From an uncultured Collinsella sp. (lineage in GTDB: Bacteria > Actinomycetota > Coriobacteriia > Coriobacteriales > Coriobacteriaceae): 64,000 nucleotides of DNA. The notes beneath the pieces are model-generated. The model saw only the letters and a list, made by a program, of their open reading frames with translations. It did not search any database and had not been told where the DNA came from. Positions 7,861-15,593 of this stretch are shown here, in pieces; position 1 is the stretch's first letter, and every line of letters begins with the position of its first letter. Location of the stretch: assembly GCA_934654835.1 (NCBI GenBank), contig CAKUGY010000008.1, positions 36,367-100,366 on the forward strand, written 5' to 3'. The position numbers and the translations under genes were made by a program.

Positions 7861-8874
7861 ATGGCATATCCCATATTTGACCTGCACTGCGACACCGCCG
7901 ACCGCATCGGCTGGGCCACGCTCGACCTTGACCTGCGCTTTACCGCGGGCACCGATGGCTATTTCCCCGGCGACGAGACGCATCCGCAGGATTTCGACCT
8001 TATCGAGGGCAACGCCTGCGCCATCTCGCTCACAAAGATCGGCAAGACCCCGTGGGCGCAGTGCTTCGCCACGTTTGTCCCCGACGAGATTCCCGCCGCC
8101 CACGCCGCGCGTTTTCAGGCGCAGATCATGGCGCACATGAGCGGCCAGGCCATGCTCAACCATGACCGTATGGTCAACGTGCGAAGTGCCGCAGACATTC
8201 GCCCCGCACTTAAGGACGGCAAGGTCGCCTGCATCCACACCATCGAAAACGCCACATTCTTTGCCGAGGACCCCGCGCTGATCGAGGTGCTTAAGAGCCT
8301 GGGCGTGCTCATGTCATCGCTCAGCTGGAACGCGCAGGGACCGCTCGCGAGCGGACACGACACCCACGCCGGCCTCACCGCCGCCGGTATCGAGGCACTT
8401 ACGCAGATGGAGCACGCCGGCATGGTGCTCGACGTCTCCCACCTCAACGACGAGTGCTTTGACGAGGTCGTCGCCCATGCTACGCGCCCCTTCGTCGCCA
8501 GCCACTCCAACTCCCGCACCGTCTGCGGCGTCAAGCGCAACCTCACCGACGACCAGTTCCGCACCATTCGCGACATGGGCGGCATCGTCGGCCTCAACTA
8601 CTGCAGCGAGTTCCTCTCCAACGAAGCAACCGACGAGACCGCCGCAGACGTCACCTTCGACCAGCTGGCGGCACACATCGAGCACTGGCTCGACTTAGAT
8701 GGCGAGGACGCCATCGCACTCGGCGGTGACTGGGACGGTGCCGCGGTACCCGACTTCCTCTCCGACGCCAGCAAGATGCCCGAATTCCAGAACATGCTTT
8801 CCAAGCACTTTGGCAAGACCGTGATGCAGAAACTCTGCAGCGACAACGCCCTCGCCTTCTTCGAGCGCTTCTAG
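7861..8874 (+). CDS. Membrane-dipeptidase-like peptidase, family M19
   Basis: A 337-residue zinc dipeptidase of the renal dipeptidase family. Binuclear zinc ligands are recognisable: HCD in DLHCDTAD near the start, the bridging glutamate in HTIENA, and histidines in DVSHLND and ASHSN. GGDWDG is the late conserved aspartate motif. No signal peptide is present, so it should act in the cytoplasm on dipeptides. The ATG at 7861 is chosen for the strong CGGAGG 4 nt upstream. It is divergent from the FKBP gene. Confidence 0.9.
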   Translation: MAYPIFDLHCDTADRIGWATLDLDLRFTAGTDGYFPGDETHPQDFDLIEGNACAISLTKIGKTPWAQCFATFVPDEIPAAHAARFQAQIMAHMSGQAMLNHDRMVNVRSAADIRPALKDGKVACIHTIENATFFAEDPALIEVLKSLGVLMSSLSWNAQGPLASGHDTHAGLTAAGIEALTQMEHAGMVLDVSHLNDECFDEVVAHATRPFVASHSNSRTVCGVKRNLTDDQFRTIRDMGGIVGLNYCSEFLSNEATDETAADVTFDQLAAHIEHWLDLDGEDAIALGGDWDGAAVPDFLSDASKMPEFQNMLSKHFGKTVMQKLCSDNALAFFERF

Positions 8875-8948
8875 CCCTTCATTCCATTGACGGGCGGACA
8901 TGCCGATCATTTGGCACGCCAACCCGCACTCAACTTAAAGGACCGCAT

Positions 8949-9725
8949 TTGACGCAGCAGTTCACGATTACCGTACCCCGACCGGATGGAGCACCCATCC
9001 CCGTCATCGTCACCAAAAAGCGCGTCAAGAACTTTAACCTGCGCGTCACTTCGAGCGGCGAGGTCCACGCCAGCGCACCGCTCGGCGCCAGCCGCGAGCG
9101 CATCGAAGCGTTCGTTCGGCGTAACAGCGCGTGGATCATCGACCGACTTGCCCGGCGCGAGCAGCGCCAGACGACAACCGACGAGCCGTTCAGTCCCCGC
9201 TCAATCATTGCGCTTTGGGGCAAGCCCATCACCGTTCAGGACGCACTCGACCACAACTTCGAATCGCCCGCACCGCGACCCAAACAAGCCACGTTCGCAA
9301 GCTTTATGGGCGCCGACGGACCAAATGAGTGCCCACAGCCCCGGCGGCACGCAAACCTCGACGGCCTAACGCCCGAAGAACTCCAAGCCCGCATCGATCA
9401 ACTCTATGCGTCCGAAGTCACCACGGCGCTGCGCGACATGGTGCACGTGTACGAAATCGCCATGGGCGTTACCGTGACCCGCGTCTCCGTGCGCAGTATG
9501 AAGACGCGCTGGGGCTCATGCACGCCCAAAACCGCCACCATTCGCATCGCACGCGAACTTGCCGCCTATCCCATCGAATGTCTCGACATGGTTGTCGCCC
9601 ACGAGCTTGTCCACCTGCTCGAGCCGAGCCACAATCGGCGATTCCACACCCTGCTCGACACATACTGTCCCAACAACAAAGCGCTGTCGCAGCGACTCAA
9701 AAAACTGCCCGCCGAAGAGTTCTAG
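8949..9725 (+). CDS. YgjP/DUF45-type metal-dependent hydrolase (SprT-like)
   Basis: A 258-residue protein with a zinc-peptidase motif HELVH followed by a third histidine in SHNRRFH, as in the YgjP-like (DUF45) metallopeptidases. The segment KTRWGSC just before it is the other hallmark of the family. It starts at TTG 8949, with AAAGGA 8 nt upstream; no ATG with a ribosome site fits better. Substrates of the family are poorly known. It converges with folB, leaving only 6 nt between the stop codons. Confidence 0.85.
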   Translation: MTQQFTITVPRPDGAPIPVIVTKKRVKNFNLRVTSSGEVHASAPLGASRERIEAFVRRNSAWIIDRLARREQRQTTTDEPFSPRSIIALWGKPITVQDALDHNFESPAPRPKQATFASFMGADGPNECPQPRRHANLDGLTPEELQARIDQLYASEVTTALRDMVHVYEIAMGVTVTRVSVRSMKTRWGSCTPKTATIRIARELAAYPIECLDMVVAHELVHLLEPSHNRRFHTLLDTYCPNNKALSQRLKKLPAEEF

Positions 9726-9731
9726 CGTCGA

Positions 9732-10217
9732 CTAGCGCACACGCTCAATCTCGACGCCGCAGCTTGCCAGGGGCAAACCGACAGGCGCCCACGGCTTATC
9801 GAGTTTGATGCGCACACCAAGCAGTGAGGGGTAACGGCGCAGCAGCATCTGGGCCGTCCCCTCGGCTGCCGCCTCGATGAGCTTAAACGTATGCTCGCGC
9901 AGATAGCTATCGACATCGTGGCACACCGAGCCGTAGTCAATCGAGGCATCCAGACTATCGTGCTCCCCCGCTGCACGCAGGTCGGCATAGAGCACCAGAG
10001 ACACGATGAACTTCTGTCCCAGCGCGTTCTCCTCGGGATACACGCCGTGATTGGCAAAGACCTCGAGACCGTCGATGGTAATGCGATCGGCATGACGCAA
10101 ATCGTCATAGCTCACGTGGGAAACCGCCGTCGCGGTGGAGATATCGCTCCTGCCGCGGCGAGCCAGCTCGGCCCCCTCGACCTTGGTTGCATTCTCGGGC
10201 AGTTTTTTGTTACTCAT
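9732..10217 (-). CDS. folB: Dihydroneopterin aldolase
   Basis: The last ~120 of 161 residues are FolB: ITIDGLEVFANHGVYPEE with the active-site region, then FIVSLVLYADLRAA and the closing DKPWAP. FolB converts dihydroneopterin to 6-hydroxymethyl-dihydropterin in folate synthesis. The ~40-residue N-terminal tail is not part of the domain and is rich in charged and Ser/Thr residues. The start at 10217 has GGAGAC upstream. It is the last gene of the folE-HD-folB series; folK and folP are not in the window. Confidence 0.88.
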   Translation of the reverse strand: MSNKKLPENATKVEGAELARRGRSDISTATAVSHVSYDDLRHADRITIDGLEVFANHGVYPEENALGQKFIVSLVLYADLRAAGEHDSLDASIDYGSVCHDVDSYLREHTFKLIEAAAEGTAQMLLRRYPSLLGVRIKLDKPWAPVGLPLASCGVEIERVR

Positions 10218-10260
10218 CGCGATCGTCTCCTTCGTTTAGAACTCCGACCGCGCATACCGA

Positions 10261-10842
10261 CTACACGCGAATCGACAGGTTCTTTTTATCATCGCTCCAG
10301 TTGCAAGCATTGCGCGCAGGACATGCAAAGCACGCGCGCGATGCCTTGTCGGCCGCATAGAGCAGGCGCTCGAGCGGCTGGCTGTTCACACGCAACTTTC
10401 GATGGCCCAAGATAGCCGTCTTAATGGCCGCGGCGTCGGCTGGCGCAAACGCAACATCATCGGGCATGCCGGCGAGTATTGCATCAGCGACGCGCTCACT
10501 TGCAACATCATGGGATATACCCGATTCATACTGTTCATCTTTGCCGATATCGTGAAGAAGTGCCGTGGCGTAGATGACCTCACGGTCAAACTCGAGCTCT
10601 TCCTCAAGATTCTTGATCCACATAATGCGGGCGACGTCCAACAGATGGTCAATGCCGTGGCGACAAAAGATGCGGCCAGATTCCAGCTGAGCGATATTGC
10701 CCAGATGACGTCGGAACAGACCATTGGCGCAAATGTAATCAATGCGAGGCATGGCGCCAAAAGGAGTCAGGCCAGAAGCCATAAAGCCGCGGCGTGGTGT
10801 TCCCTCGTCAGTGTTCGATACAAAGTCGTTGACGACCCTCAT
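10261..10842 (-). CDS. HD-domain phosphohydrolase in the folate operon
   Basis: A 193-residue protein with the metal-binding HD signature: H62 (FCRHGIDH), H97-D98 (LLHDIGKD) and D165 (YAADKAS). HD proteins hydrolyse phosphate esters. Near the end is a cysteine cluster C171-x2-C174-x5-C180 that could bind zinc or iron. The start at 10842 is chosen because it lies 1 nt from the folE stop (coupled translation); later starts at 10782 or 10755 also lack good ribosome sites. Placement between folE and folB suggests, but does not prove, that it removes phosphate from dihydroneopterin triphosphate or a derivative. Confidence 0.78.
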   Translation of the reverse strand: MRVVNDFVSNTDEGTPRRGFMASGLTPFGAMPRIDYICANGLFRRHLGNIAQLESGRIFCRHGIDHLLDVARIMWIKNLEEELEFDREVIYATALLHDIGKDEQYESGISHDVASERVADAILAGMPDDVAFAPADAAAIKTAILGHRKLRVNSQPLERLLYAADKASRACFACPARNACNWSDDKKNLSIRV

Positions 10843-10843
10843 G

Positions 10844-11401
10844 CTAGCGGCCCAGCATCCTAAAGAACCGCTCCTCGAGCGCAGGGTCGGTCTCAAAGAC
10901 GCCGCGACGGGCAAGCGTCACAGTCTTGGTGCCGGGCTTTTGCACACCGCGCATGGTCATGCACATGTGCTCGGCCTCCATGAGCACGATCGCGCCCTGG
11001 GGAGCGAGATAATCCATGAGAGCGTCGGCAACCTGCGCGCACAGCTGCTCCTGAAGCTGCAGGCGACGGGCATAAACCTCCACCGTGCGGGCAAGCTTAG
11101 AGAGTCCGGCCACGCGACCATTGGGGATATAACCAATCGCTGCCTTGCCATAAAACGGCAGCAAATGGTGCTCGCACAGCGAATAAAACGTGATGTCGCG
11201 CTCGATAACCAAATCGTTCGAGGCGACGGCAAAGGTTTTGGACAGGTGCTCCTCGGCGCTCTGGTCCATACCGCCGGCAATCTCGCCATACATACGGGCA
11301 ACGCGCGCCGGCGTCTCCAGCAGGCCCTCACGAGTTGGGTCCTCGCCTATGCCCTCAAGCAACAGCTTAATGGCGGCCTCGACTTTTTCCTGATCGACCA
11401 T
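10844..11401 (-). CDS. folE: GTP cyclohydrolase I
   Basis: A 185-residue enzyme making 7,8-dihydroneopterin triphosphate from GTP, the first step of folate synthesis. Zinc ligands are seen in SLCEHHLLPFYG (Cys and His), with the third zinc cysteine in AEHMCMTMRGV. The length and end (ERFFRMLG) are typical. The ATG at 11401 has a GTGAGG ribosome site. The gene lies 66 nt after nrdG and is directly followed by the HD protein gene, so a common transcript with nrdDG is possible. Confidence 0.95.
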   Translation of the reverse strand: MVDQEKVEAAIKLLLEGIGEDPTREGLLETPARVARMYGEIAGGMDQSAEEHLSKTFAVASNDLVIERDITFYSLCEHHLLPFYGKAAIGYIPNGRVAGLSKLARTVEVYARRLQLQEQLCAQVADALMDYLAPQGAIVLMEAEHMCMTMRGVQKPGTKTVTLARRGVFETDPALEERFFRMLGR

Positions 11402-11467
11402 CTGGGCCTCACTTTTCCGAATTCACGTTCGCGCCATGGTACCACGCCGGCACGTAACCGCTACCAG

Positions 11468-12049
11468 CTACATAGTATGGGTCGAATAGACCGGATCGTC
11501 CCGCCAAAGCTCCACGGCGTCGCAAAGCGCAACATTCTCGCGTGCAGCACGGGCGCGCGTGGCGTTCATATCGATCACGCGCTGATTACTCGAACCCCTA
11601 AAGCGCAGCGAGATATCGTACAGATCCTGAACAAACGGGCCATCCACCAACATATCGAGGCAGGAAAGGATGCGGTCCGTCACCTCGGTATGGTGACGAC
11701 CGCCCGGCATAAGCTCCTCGAGCACATCGCCGGTAAAACACCAAATAGTCTTTCCCGACTCTACGGGATAGGCAGCGCGAACACGCTCGACAAAGTCAAC
11801 GAGCCCCGCCTGATTCTCGGGCTCCATAGGCTCGCCGCCCAAAATCGTCAGACCGTCAATAAAGGGATGATCGAGGCTCTCGATAATCTTATCCTCGACG
11901 ACACGATCGAAGGGCTCGCCCGCAGCAAAATCCCACGCAACGGAGTTAAAGCAATTCTTGCAACCACGACGGCACCCGCTTACAAACAGGGAAGTACGAA
12001 CGCCTTCCCCATCAGCAATGTCGAAATACTTAATGTTCGCGTAGTTCAT
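11468..12049 (-). CDS. nrdG: Anaerobic ribonucleotide reductase activating protein
   Basis: A 193-residue radical SAM enzyme that puts the glycyl radical on NrdD. The Fe-S cluster motif CRRGCKNC binds the [4Fe-4S] centre, preceded by EGVRTSLFVSG. The TILGGEP segment is the conserved SAM-binding GGE motif. The start at 12049 follows GGGAGAG 5 nt upstream; the open frame further back runs into the fold-back repeat and is not coding. It lies downstream of nrdD, separated by 426 bp that hold two large inverted repeats. Confidence 0.93.
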   Translation of the reverse strand: MNYANIKYFDIADGEGVRTSLFVSGCRRGCKNCFNSVAWDFAAGEPFDRVVEDKIIESLDHPFIDGLTILGGEPMEPENQAGLVDFVERVRAAYPVESGKTIWCFTGDVLEELMPGGRHHTEVTDRILSCLDMLVDGPFVQDLYDISLRFRGSSNQRVIDMNATRARAARENVALCDAVELWRDDPVYSTHTM

Positions 12050-12064
12050 AAGTAACTCTCCCGG

Positions 12065-12148
12065 GAGGCCGGGACATATCATCCCGTCCTCAAACATTCT
12101 CGGCCTGCGGCCTGCGAAACTGCGGGCGGGACGATATGTCCCGGCCTC
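12065..12148. repeat. Fold-back element before nrdG
   Basis: Arms of 24 bp (12065-12088 and 12125-12148) pair at 22 positions; both contain GGCCGGGACATAT. The loop holds a small tandem repeat, CGGCCTG/CGGCCTG. It lies just upstream of the nrdG ribosome site. Confidence 0.75.
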
Positions 12149-12326
12149 ATGCAAAGGGTAACTCAATGAACGAAGCGAACATCGAGCATAGGGTTCGAGG
12201 TCCAATAAAAACTTTGTTGCAGCTCAACCGTCGTTGCAAGCAAATCGCTGCTGCAGCTCAACTCATTTCCGCTAAGAACTTCGAGGAGTGAGCAGACCGT
12301 GTGCTGCATCTCAGCTATGTCAACTT
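12149..12326. other. Non-coding stretch between the two fold-backs
   Basis: No gene is supported. It contains a near-repeat of GCAGCTCAAC at about 12216 and 12253. On the minus strand it stays open as the end of a frame that begins inside nrdD; the open frame has no ribosome site and crosses a repeat, so it is not called. Confidence 0.4.
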
Positions 12327-12464
12327 GGCTGCCCCGTAGCGAGACGCCGGACCTTTGCTCGATATGAGTTCCGCACGAACAGGAGGCGCCAGTGGCGCCT
12401 CCGTCGTGAGTCAGGACTGTCCGAAATAGCGAGCAAAGGTCCGGGGGCTCGCTACGGGGCAGCC
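12327..12464. repeat. Large fold-back with inner hairpin after nrdD
   Basis: Arms of about 35 bp (12327-12361 and 12430-12464) share GGCTGCCCCGTAGCGAG and CCGGACCTTTGCTCG with few mismatches. Inside sits a second hairpin at 12382-12402 with 10-bp perfect arms (GGAGGCGCCA). It begins 12 nt past the nrdD stop and probably terminates or processes the nrdD transcript. Confidence 0.8.
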
Positions 12465-12475
12465 CGGGATGGATA

Positions 12476-14698
12476 TTAGAGATGCAGCACGCGGTCGCGG
12501 ATCTCCTCGGTTCGACCCTGGTTCCAGAATTGGGTACCGATGTAGCCGCACGTACGACGGGCAACGTTCATCTTCTCCTGGTCGCGGTTGCCGCAGTTGG
12601 GGCACTCCCATACCAGCTTACCGTCGTCCTCGACAATGCGAATCTCGCCGTCGTAGCCGCACACCTGGCAGTAGTCGCTCTTGGTGTTGAGCTCGGCGTA
12701 CATGATGTTGTCGTAGATGTACTGCATCACGCGAATGACGGCCTTGAGGTTATCCTGCATGTTGGGAACCTCGACGTAGGAGATGGCGCCGCCCGGCGAA
12801 AGCTGCTGGAACATGCCCTCGAACTTAAGCTTATCGAAAGCATCGATCTCCTCGGACACATGGACGTGGTAGCTGTTGGTGATATAGCCCTTGTCCGTCA
12901 CGCCCGGGATGATGCCAAAACGACGCTGCAGGCACTTGGCGAACTTGTAGGTCGTCGACTCCAGCGGCGTGCCGTACAGCGAGAAGTCGATGTCGCTTTC
13001 GGCCTTCCACTCCGCGCACTTGTCGTTCATGCGCTGCATGACCGCCATGGCAAACGGCGTGCCCTCCTTCTCGGTGTGGCTGTGGCCCGTCATGTACTTG
13101 ACGCACTCATACAGACCGGCATAGCCCAGGCTGATGGTGGAGTAACCGCCCACGAGCAGCTTGTCGATCGTCTCGCCCTTCTTCAGGCGGGCGAGGGCAC
13201 CGTACTGCCAAAGAATCGGCGCGGCGTCAGAAAGCGTACCCATCAGGCGCTCATGACGGCACAGCAGGGCACGGTGGCACAGTTCAAGACGCTCATCAAA
13301 GATCTTCCAGAACTTATCCATGTCCTGATGCGAGCTCAGCGCGACATCGGGCAGGTTGATGGTCACGACGCCCTGGTTAAAGCGGCCATAGTACTTGGGC
13401 TTGTTCGGGTCGTAGTTCAGCGCGTTGGCAACGTTGTTAAAGCCGTTGCCCGAACGGTCGGGCGTCAAGAAGCTGCGGCAGCCCATACAGGTATAGCAGT
13501 CGCCGTTGCCCGCGGTCTCGCCCTTCGACAGCTTGAGCTCGCGCATCTTCTTCTCGGAGATGTAGTCGGGCACCATGCGCTTGGCGGTGCACTTGGCAGC
13601 CAACTGGGTGAGGTAGAAGTACGGGGAGTCCTCGTGAACGTTATCGTCCTCGAGCACATAGATAAGCTTGGGGAATGCCGGGGTAATCCACACGCCGGCC
13701 TCGTTCTTAACGCCCTCGTAGCGCTGGCGAAGCGTCTCTTCCACAATCATGGCAAGGTCATGCTTCTCCTGGGGCGAACGGGCCTCGTTAAGATACATAA
13801 AGACCGTCACAAACGGTGCCTGCCCGTTGGTGGTCATAAGGGTCACGACCTGGTACTGGATTGTCTGGACGCCGCGACGGATCTCGTCACGCAGGCGGTC
13901 CTCAACGACCTCGCGGACCTTCTCGGCAGACGCGGAGACGCCAAGCTCCTCGAGCTCGCGCGCGACCTCGCCGCGAATCTTCTGACGGCTCACCTCAACA
14001 AAGGGGGCAAGATGGGTCAGCGAGATGGACTGGCCGCCGTACTGGGAGGAAGCAACCTGCGCGATAATCTGCGTCGCGATATTGCAGGCAGTCGAGAAGC
14101 TATGCGGCTTCTCGATCAGCGTGCCCGAGATGACGGTGCCGTTCTGGAGCATATCCTCCAGGTTCACCAGGTCGCAGTTATGCATATGCTGAGCAAAGTA
14201 GTCGGAATCGTGGAAGTGAATCAGGCCCTCGTTATGGGCATCCACAATCTCCTGAGGCAGCAGCACGCGCTGCGTCAGGTCCTTGGAGATCTCACCGGCC
14301 ATGTAGTCGCGCTGAACGGAATTGACGGTCGGGTTCTTGTTGGAGTTCTCCTGCTTGACTTCTTCGTTGTTGCACTCGATGAGCGACAGAATCTTGTCAT
14401 CGGTCGTGTTCTTCTGGCGCTTCAAGCTCTGAACATAGCGATAGATGATGTAGTGGCGGGCGACCTCGTAGCAGTCGAGACGCATGATCTCGTCCTCAAC
14501 CAGATCCTGAATCTCCTCGACCGAAACGGTGTGTCCGGCATTCTCGCATGCCTCGGCAACGTTTTGCGCCGCGTAAATCACCTGACGGTCGGTTAGACGA
14601 GAGCTCTCCTCGACCTCCAAGTTTGCGGCGCGGATGGCATTGACGATCTTATCGATGTCAAAGACAACCTCGGTGCCGCTGCGCTTGATGATCTTCAT
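12476..14698 (-). CDS. nrdD: Anaerobic (class III) ribonucleoside-triphosphate reductase
   Basis: A 740-residue glycyl-radical enzyme that makes dNTPs without oxygen. An ATP-cone regulatory domain covers about residues 1-95 (MKIIKRSGTEVVFDIDKI). The C-terminal end carries the zinc site (CQVC and CPNC) and the glycyl-radical motif RTCGYIGTQFWNQGR. The ATG at 14698 has AAGAGG upstream. It fits an anaerobic lifestyle; no aerobic reductase is in the window. Its promoter lies about 220 nt upstream next to an NrdR-like box, giving a long structured leader. Confidence 0.96.
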   Translation of the reverse strand: MKIIKRSGTEVVFDIDKIVNAIRAANLEVEESSRLTDRQVIYAAQNVAEACENAGHTVSVEEIQDLVEDEIMRLDCYEVARHYIIYRYVQSLKRQKNTTDDKILSLIECNNEEVKQENSNKNPTVNSVQRDYMAGEISKDLTQRVLLPQEIVDAHNEGLIHFHDSDYFAQHMHNCDLVNLEDMLQNGTVISGTLIEKPHSFSTACNIATQIIAQVASSQYGGQSISLTHLAPFVEVSRQKIRGEVARELEELGVSASAEKVREVVEDRLRDEIRRGVQTIQYQVVTLMTTNGQAPFVTVFMYLNEARSPQEKHDLAMIVEETLRQRYEGVKNEAGVWITPAFPKLIYVLEDDNVHEDSPYFYLTQLAAKCTAKRMVPDYISEKKMRELKLSKGETAGNGDCYTCMGCRSFLTPDRSGNGFNNVANALNYDPNKPKYYGRFNQGVVTINLPDVALSSHQDMDKFWKIFDERLELCHRALLCRHERLMGTLSDAAPILWQYGALARLKKGETIDKLLVGGYSTISLGYAGLYECVKYMTGHSHTEKEGTPFAMAVMQRMNDKCAEWKAESDIDFSLYGTPLESTTYKFAKCLQRRFGIIPGVTDKGYITNSYHVHVSEEIDAFDKLKFEGMFQQLSPGGAISYVEVPNMQDNLKAVIRVMQYIYDNIMYAELNTKSDYCQVCGYDGEIRIVEDDGKLVWECPNCGNRDQEKMNVARRTCGYIGTQFWNQGRTEEIRDRVLHL

Positions 14699-14919
14699 CC
14701 TCTTGCCTCTTTCGCATCGTAGTCTCATTGCGCTTCAGAGCCAAACGATGCCCGGCAGGGCTTGCCCCTGTCTTGCGGCGCCGTCGCGCAATCTGTGTTC
14801 TCGATAAACCATAAGCCTCCACGCGGACATCCCCGGGAGCCGATCAGGCGACTCAAAGACACGTCCAAAGGAGGCAGATAAGGTCCTCGTTCTCTGTCCG
14901 CCATCTATCATACGACAAA
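14699..14919 (-). other. Long 5' leader of nrdD
   Basis: About 220 nt between the predicted promoter and the start codon. It can form GCATCGT/ACGATGC (14714-14720 with 14745-14751) just before the ribosome site, and a short CAGGG/CCCTG hairpin at 14756-14770. I do not recognise a known riboswitch class in it. Confidence 0.4.
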
Positions 14920-14925
14920 GACGCA

Positions 14926-14955
14926 TCTATATCCTGTATTCTTTTTTTAGGTCAA
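14926..14955 (-). promoter_or_regulatory. nrdD promoter
   Basis: On the minus strand: -35 TTGACC (14950-14955), 18-nt spacer, -10 TATAGA (14926-14931). Confidence 0.65.
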
Positions 14956-14971
14956 ACACAACATATAGTGT
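14956..14971 (-). promoter_or_regulatory. NrdR-type box upstream of nrdD
   Basis: The minus strand reads ACACTATATGTTGTGT, which fits the NrdR box pattern (ACACWATATATWGTGT) at nearly every position and abuts the -35 element. NrdR boxes usually come in pairs about three helical turns apart; only a degenerate second site (around 14922-14937) is visible. Confidence 0.65.
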
Positions 14972-15268
14972 TTCAGCAGGTCAAAGCAATTGGTCAATCT
15001 GCAAACGCATTAAAAATGAGGGGTCCTTGGCAGGTCGCTAAAACGTTACCAACTCGGCTACCTGCATGGCAGTTATAAAACCCCCTTAATCAGGCCGCCG
15101 ACAAATCCTACCAAAACCAAGCCGCTCATGCCAAAAGAATCCAAAAGATTATGCTTGACCAACATGTTGCGGTCGAACCGATATCAAGTCCGGCACAAGC
15201 GATCCTTCAAACTCAAAAGTCATTCGGCCGACACAACCGAAGCATTATGGTTGAATTGCCTAGAAAAC
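14972..15268. other. Intergenic stretch without recognised genes
   Basis: About 300 bp between the nrdD control region and the tRNA terminator. GCAGGT and ACCTGC near 15030 and 15060 are complementary but far apart. No convincing gene, promoter or RNA is seen. Confidence 0.4.
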
Positions 15269-15299
15269 AAAACAGCCTAGAGGCAAAACCTCTAGGCTG
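15269..15299 (-). terminator. Terminator of the tRNA-Gly/tRNA-Val unit
   Basis: Perfect 11-bp stem CAGCCTAGAGG with a 5-nt loop; on the minus strand it is followed by TTTTGTTTT. Confidence 0.9.
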
Positions 15300-15307
15300 C
15301 GAACATT

Positions 15308-15382
15308 TGGTGGGCGTTAGAAGATTTGAACTTCTGACCTCTTCCGTGTCAGGGAAGCGCTCTCCCCCTGAGCTAAACGCCC
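15308..15382 (-). tRNA. tRNA-Val (GAC)
   Basis: Complete cloverleaf on the minus strand: acceptor GGGCGTT pairs with AACGCCC, the T arm carries GTTCAAATC, and the anticodon loop CTGACAC gives GAC. The 3' CCA is encoded. It lies 3 nt after tRNA-Gly and shares its promoter. Confidence 0.95.
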
Positions 15383-15385
15383 AAA

Positions 15386-15461
15386 TGGAGCGGACAACGG
15401 GGCTCGAACCCGCGACCCCAACCTTGGCAAGGTTGTGCTCTACCAACTGAGCCATGTCCGC
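15386..15461 (-). tRNA. tRNA-Gly (GCC), copy 1
   Basis: 76-nt cloverleaf: acceptor GCGGACA/TGTCCGC, anticodon loop TTGCCAA (GCC), T arm GGTTCGAGCCC, encoded CCA. The sequence is identical to the two copies at 17502 and 17729. Confidence 0.96.
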
Positions 15462-15473
15462 TTACGGGGATTA

Positions 15474-15520
15474 ATCTTACGCGATACCCGTATCCTATGC
15501 AAGAACTTTTTTGAAAAGTT
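15474..15520 (-). promoter_or_regulatory. tRNA promoter with palindromic A/T element (tRNA-Gly-Val)
   Basis: Minus strand: -35 TTGCAT (15497-15502), 17-nt spacer, -10 TAAGAT (15474-15479). Immediately upstream is AACTTTT-CAA-AAAAGTT (15504-15520). The element sits at the same distance from the -35 box as at the two other tRNA promoters. Confidence 0.8.
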
Positions 15521-15593
15521 TTGCGATACCCTCGCGAAGGCATCAGCCGTCACGAAAGGCGCGGACAAACGCAGACTCGCAACGAGATGCCCC

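Noticed and set aside
12163..12564. Minus-strand frame between nrdD and nrdG
   Set aside because: Begins inside nrdD in another frame, crosses a long inverted repeat and has no ribosome site. The last ~50 codons look somewhat protein-like but evidence is too weak.
12482..14596. Long plus-strand frame opposite nrdD
   Set aside because: Antisense to a full NrdD with glycyl-radical and zinc motifs; no ribosome site or recognisable product.
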